Of a stretch of 17,002 nt of DNA, positions 15,082-17,002 are shown piece by piece. Where the stretch lies: assembly GCA_029939635.1 (NCBI GenBank), contig JAOZSN010000056.1, positions 1-17,002 on the forward strand, in the 5' to 3' direction. The notes beneath the pieces are model-generated. The model was not told the DNA's origin. It ran no database searches and saw only the letters and a list, made by a program, of their open reading frames with translations. Each line of letters begins with the position of its first letter. Positions within the stretch are counted from its first letter, which is position 1. Source of the DNA: Deltaproteobacteria bacterium. Lineage in GTDB: Bacteria > Desulfobacterota > Desulfobulbia > Desulfobulbales > SURF-16. The translations under genes and the position numbers were made by a program.

Positions 15082-16046
15082 AAAATTTTGGCCATTTCTT
15101 TGGCGCCATATGTGATAATAATGTCAGCTCCAGCCCGAGCAATGGAGAGCAGGGTTTCGTGCATGACCCGCTCACCGTCTATCCAGCCCCGTTCCGCGGC
15201 AGCCTTGATCATGGCGTACTCACCGCTGACATGGTAGGCAGCAATGGGCAGATCAAATTCCTCACGCAGGCTCTTAATAATATCAAGATAGGCCACGGCT
15301 GGCTTGACCATAAGAATATCAGCACCCTCATCCACATCCAGGGTCGCCTCCCGCAAGGCCTCACGGCTATTGGCCGGGTCCATCTGATAACCCTGGCGAT
15401 CACCCTCCTGGGGCGCACAATCTGCGGCATCACGGAAGGGGCCGTAAAAGCCAGAGGCATATTTAACGGCATAACTCATGATGGGCACCTTATCATGACC
15501 ATTCTCATCCAAGGCACCGCGAATCTCAGCCACACGACCATCCATCATATCTGACGGGGCAACAATATCAGCGCCAGCCTTGGCATGGGAGATAGCAATC
15601 TTACCTAAGACCTCAATGGTGGTGTCATTATCCACCTCACCGCTCAGGATAATACCACAATGGCCATGGCTGGTATATTCACACATGCAGACATCAGTGG
15701 TCACCATGATCCCTGGGGCTTTGTTTTTCAGTTCTTTGATGGCACGCTGGATAATACCATCCTTGGCGTGGGCCCCGGAACCCATGGGGTCTTTTTTTTC
15801 TGGCAGGCCAAAGAGAATAACATGGTTGATCCCTAGTGAAATTAACTCCTTGGCCTCGCCAGCCAATTGATCAACGCTGATGCGGAAGACACCCGGCATG
15901 GAGGGTATTGCCTCACGTACGCCCTTGCCTGGCATGACAAAGAGGGGATAGATGAACTGATCAGGGGATAATCTGTTCTCTCGGATAAGGGAACGAAGTT
16001 GGGGGGTGCGTCTGAGGCGACGGGGACGATAATCAGGAAAGACCAT
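15078..16046 (-). CDS. hemB: Delta-aminolevulinic acid dehydratase (porphobilinogen synthase)
   Basis: HemB joins two 5-aminolevulinate molecules into porphobilinogen, the second common step of heme, siroheme and corrinoid synthesis. The 322 residues match the family. Seen are YPLFVMPG, TDVCMCEYTSHGHCG with zinc-type cysteines Cys120, Cys122 and Cys130, and the two active-site lysines: Lys195 in SYAVKYASGFYGPFRDA and the Schiff-base Lys248 in ILMVKPA. The RxxxRR region near the N-terminus is also present. The start at 16046 has TGGAG upstream. The stop codon lies inside the outer end of the 14970-15081 palindrome, and gluQ follows on the same strand. I see no clear promoter in the upstream gap. 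Confidence 0.96.
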   Translation of the reverse strand: MVFPDYRPRRLRRTPQLRSLIRENRLSPDQFIYPLFVMPGKGVREAIPSMPGVFRISVDQLAGEAKELISLGINHVILFGLPEKKDPMGSGAHAKDGIIQRAIKELKNKAPGIMVTTDVCMCEYTSHGHCGIILSGEVDNDTTIEVLGKIAISHAKAGADIVAPSDMMDGRVAEIRGALDENGHDKVPIMSYAVKYASGFYGPFRDAADCAPQEGDRQGYQMDPANSREALREATLDVDEGADILMVKPAVAYLDIIKSLREEFDLPIAAYHVSGEYAMIKAAAERGWIDGERVMHETLLSIARAGADIIITYGAKEMAKIL

Positions 16047-16384
16047 TTTTTTACTCCATTATTTTTTTGCTGCTGATTTCACTAAAAAGAGTTGGAGGAA
16101 CCTCATCTCAATCTCGTATTCAGTTTGGATGATTTCGTGCCATTAAGCCAGGAGATGATGGGCTGTTTTTGCGGCTACGACATTAATTTTCTTGATTTCC
16201 TAGCTTCTCTACAGCAAAAGCACTTTATCACGCGCTTCGCTGATAAAGTGCTTTTCGCAGTAAATTTGGAAAACAAGAAATTTCATGTCAAAGCGAAGAG
16301 AACTACCCCTTTCTTCTCCAATCTGCCACCGAACCAAAAAACACTCATTCACCAAACAACCTGCGCAACAACTGGTAACTACAG
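16047..16384. other. 338-nt gap without a convincing gene
   Basis: The only open frame (16092-16397, plus strand) begins at TTG and spans a strong hairpin. Its product resembles nothing. The gap holds the hairpin at 16216-16255 and presumably the hemB promoter, which I could not pin down. Confidence 0.6.
16216..16255 (-). terminator. Strong hairpin, probable terminator of the 16385-17002 gene
   Basis: A perfect 15-bp inverted repeat (16216-16230 with 16241-16255) has an inner GCG-CTT-CGC mini-stem and A/T-run ends (AAAAG and CTTTT). Only four T follow in either direction. It lies about 130 nt past the stop of the upstream minus-strand gene and before hemB. It may also be an extragenic palindrome. 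Confidence 0.55.
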
Positions 16385-17002
16385 TTATAACTTATAACTT
16401 TCATCCAAAGTATCAGCAATAAAGTTATCTGGCTCATCAACACCATGGGCCGGGATAACCACGCCAGCATCATCACTCTTCTGCCCCAACAACCGCAGGC
16501 CATAGTCTAAAGCGGCAAAAACCGTCTCACATATGCTATTCACCGAAGATAATGTCTTGCGACTCATGGTCAGGATTCGGTCAACGGCCTCATCATCAAA
16601 GGTAACATTGATGCCACATTCCTCTGAGGCAGTTTCAGCATAGTCGTGTATATGTTGAATGAAGGTAACAAAATCCTCACAGGCCTCACGTACATCCAGT
16701 AACTCATCCTGACAATGCTGAGCAATCATTTTCACCCGCGCCCCAGTGGGAACAGCATCATGGAGGTGGAGATAGGAACCATGATGAAGTTGAATAAACT
16801 CCTGCAGGCGAGCCAGTTCATTGCCATGCAACTCCTTAAACCGTGTCCCATGCCACAAGACCAACTCTTCATCAGCCAGCAGTTGCTCTAAGTAGCCAGA
16901 CGGATCTGCCACTAACTCAGGAGTCACCACCAAATGGGTGATGCCTGTGGAGGGTAAACTCTTTTCAAAACCAATAAGTATCTGCTCCATGACACTGACT
17001 AA
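16385..17002 (-). CDS. C-terminal part of a possible ClpX-like AAA+ protein (5' end outside the window)
   Basis: The frame is open to the window edge, and the ATG at 16990 has no ribosome binding site, so the true start is probably beyond 17002. The visible stretch is about 205 residues. Its beginning (FEKSLPSTGITHLVVTPELV) resembles segments I associate with the small C-terminal domain of a ClpX-like AAA+ family in deltaproteobacteria. The later part (FDDEAVDRILTMSRKTLSSVNSICETVF and DYGLRLL) also fits a helical AAA+ lid. No ATP-binding motif is in view, so this is a tentative call. A middle section rich in His and Asp (near HHGSYLHLHD) is unexplained. The C-terminus is acidic. The hairpin at 16216-16255 lies downstream. 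Confidence 0.5.
   Translation of the reverse strand, partial: LVSVMEQILIGFEKSLPSTGITHLVVTPELVADPSGYLEQLLADEELVLWHGTRFKELHGNELARLQEFIQLHHGSYLHLHDAVPTGARVKMIAQHCQDELLDVREACEDFVTFIQHIHDYAETASEECGINVTFDDEAVDRILTMSRKTLSSVNSICETVFAALDYGLRLLGQKSDDAGVVIPAHGVDEPDNFIADTLDESYKL

Noticed and set aside
14978..15175. Minus-strand frame of 65 codons through the palindrome
   Set aside because: It overlaps the hemB end in another frame and translates the palindrome; no start signal.
16092..16397. Plus-strand open frame of 101 codons in the hemB upstream gap
   Set aside because: It begins at TTG, spans the perfect hairpin at 16216-16255, and its product shows no family features; GGAGG nearby falls inside the frame rather than upstream of the start.

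Overview
The window looks like a chromosomal stretch from a Gram-negative, moderately AT-rich bacterium. It carries outer-membrane-type lipoproteins and signal peptides. The best guess is a sulfate-reducing deltaproteobacterium (Desulfobacterota, Desulfobulbales/Desulfotalea-like). That guess rests on the DUF3786-type Fe-S protein, a DtxR regulator with a Cys-rich tail, a CxxC-type DUF89 protein and the general flavour of the housekeeping genes; it is inference, not proof. I see no phage, insertion sequence with transposase, CRISPR array or rRNA.

Layout. 1-390 (+): the C-terminal half of ThiD (thiamine synthesis), preceded immediately by an in-frame TGA. 424-1745 (-): cutA, then a tiny Cys-dense protein overlapping it by 8 nt, then a 4Fe-4S/DUF3786 protein. 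1886-2578 (+): a DtxR/MntR-family metalloregulator with a coupled 60-residue protein, closed by a bidirectional terminator. 2693-5726 (-): argC, truA and an aspartate-type aminotransferase in one operon. 5848-6691 (-): ribosomal proteins L13 and S9 with a strong terminator. 6827-6901 (-): tRNA-Gly(GCC) with a consensus promoter and its own terminator.

7152-11048 (+): three overlapping genes of unknown function, all exported. They encode a Sel1-repeat periplasmic protein, a DUF4105 (papain-like fold) lipoprotein, and a long charged coiled-coil protein with a six-Cys C-terminal domain. They have a plausible promoter upstream and look like one envelope system. This is the least understood and most promising part of the window. 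11166-14048 (+): hisB, a CsgG/LpoB-like lipoprotein, a TtcA-like PP-loop thiolase and a DUF89/ARMT1-type protein, closely spaced as an operon. 14045-16046 (-): a GluQ-type truncated glutamyl-tRNA synthetase homologue and hemB, separated by a 112-nt imperfect palindrome whose outer end contains the hemB stop codon. 16047-16384 is a gene-free gap with a strong hairpin. 16385-17002 (-) is the C-terminal part of a protein that continues beyond the window, possibly a ClpX-like AAA+ protein.

The divergent and convergent arrangement gives about seven transcription units. Most genes are housekeeping (amino acid, heme and thiamine synthesis, translation, tRNA modification). The unexplained content is the 7152-11048 envelope operon, the small proteins next to cutA and to the DtxR regulator, and the long palindrome.
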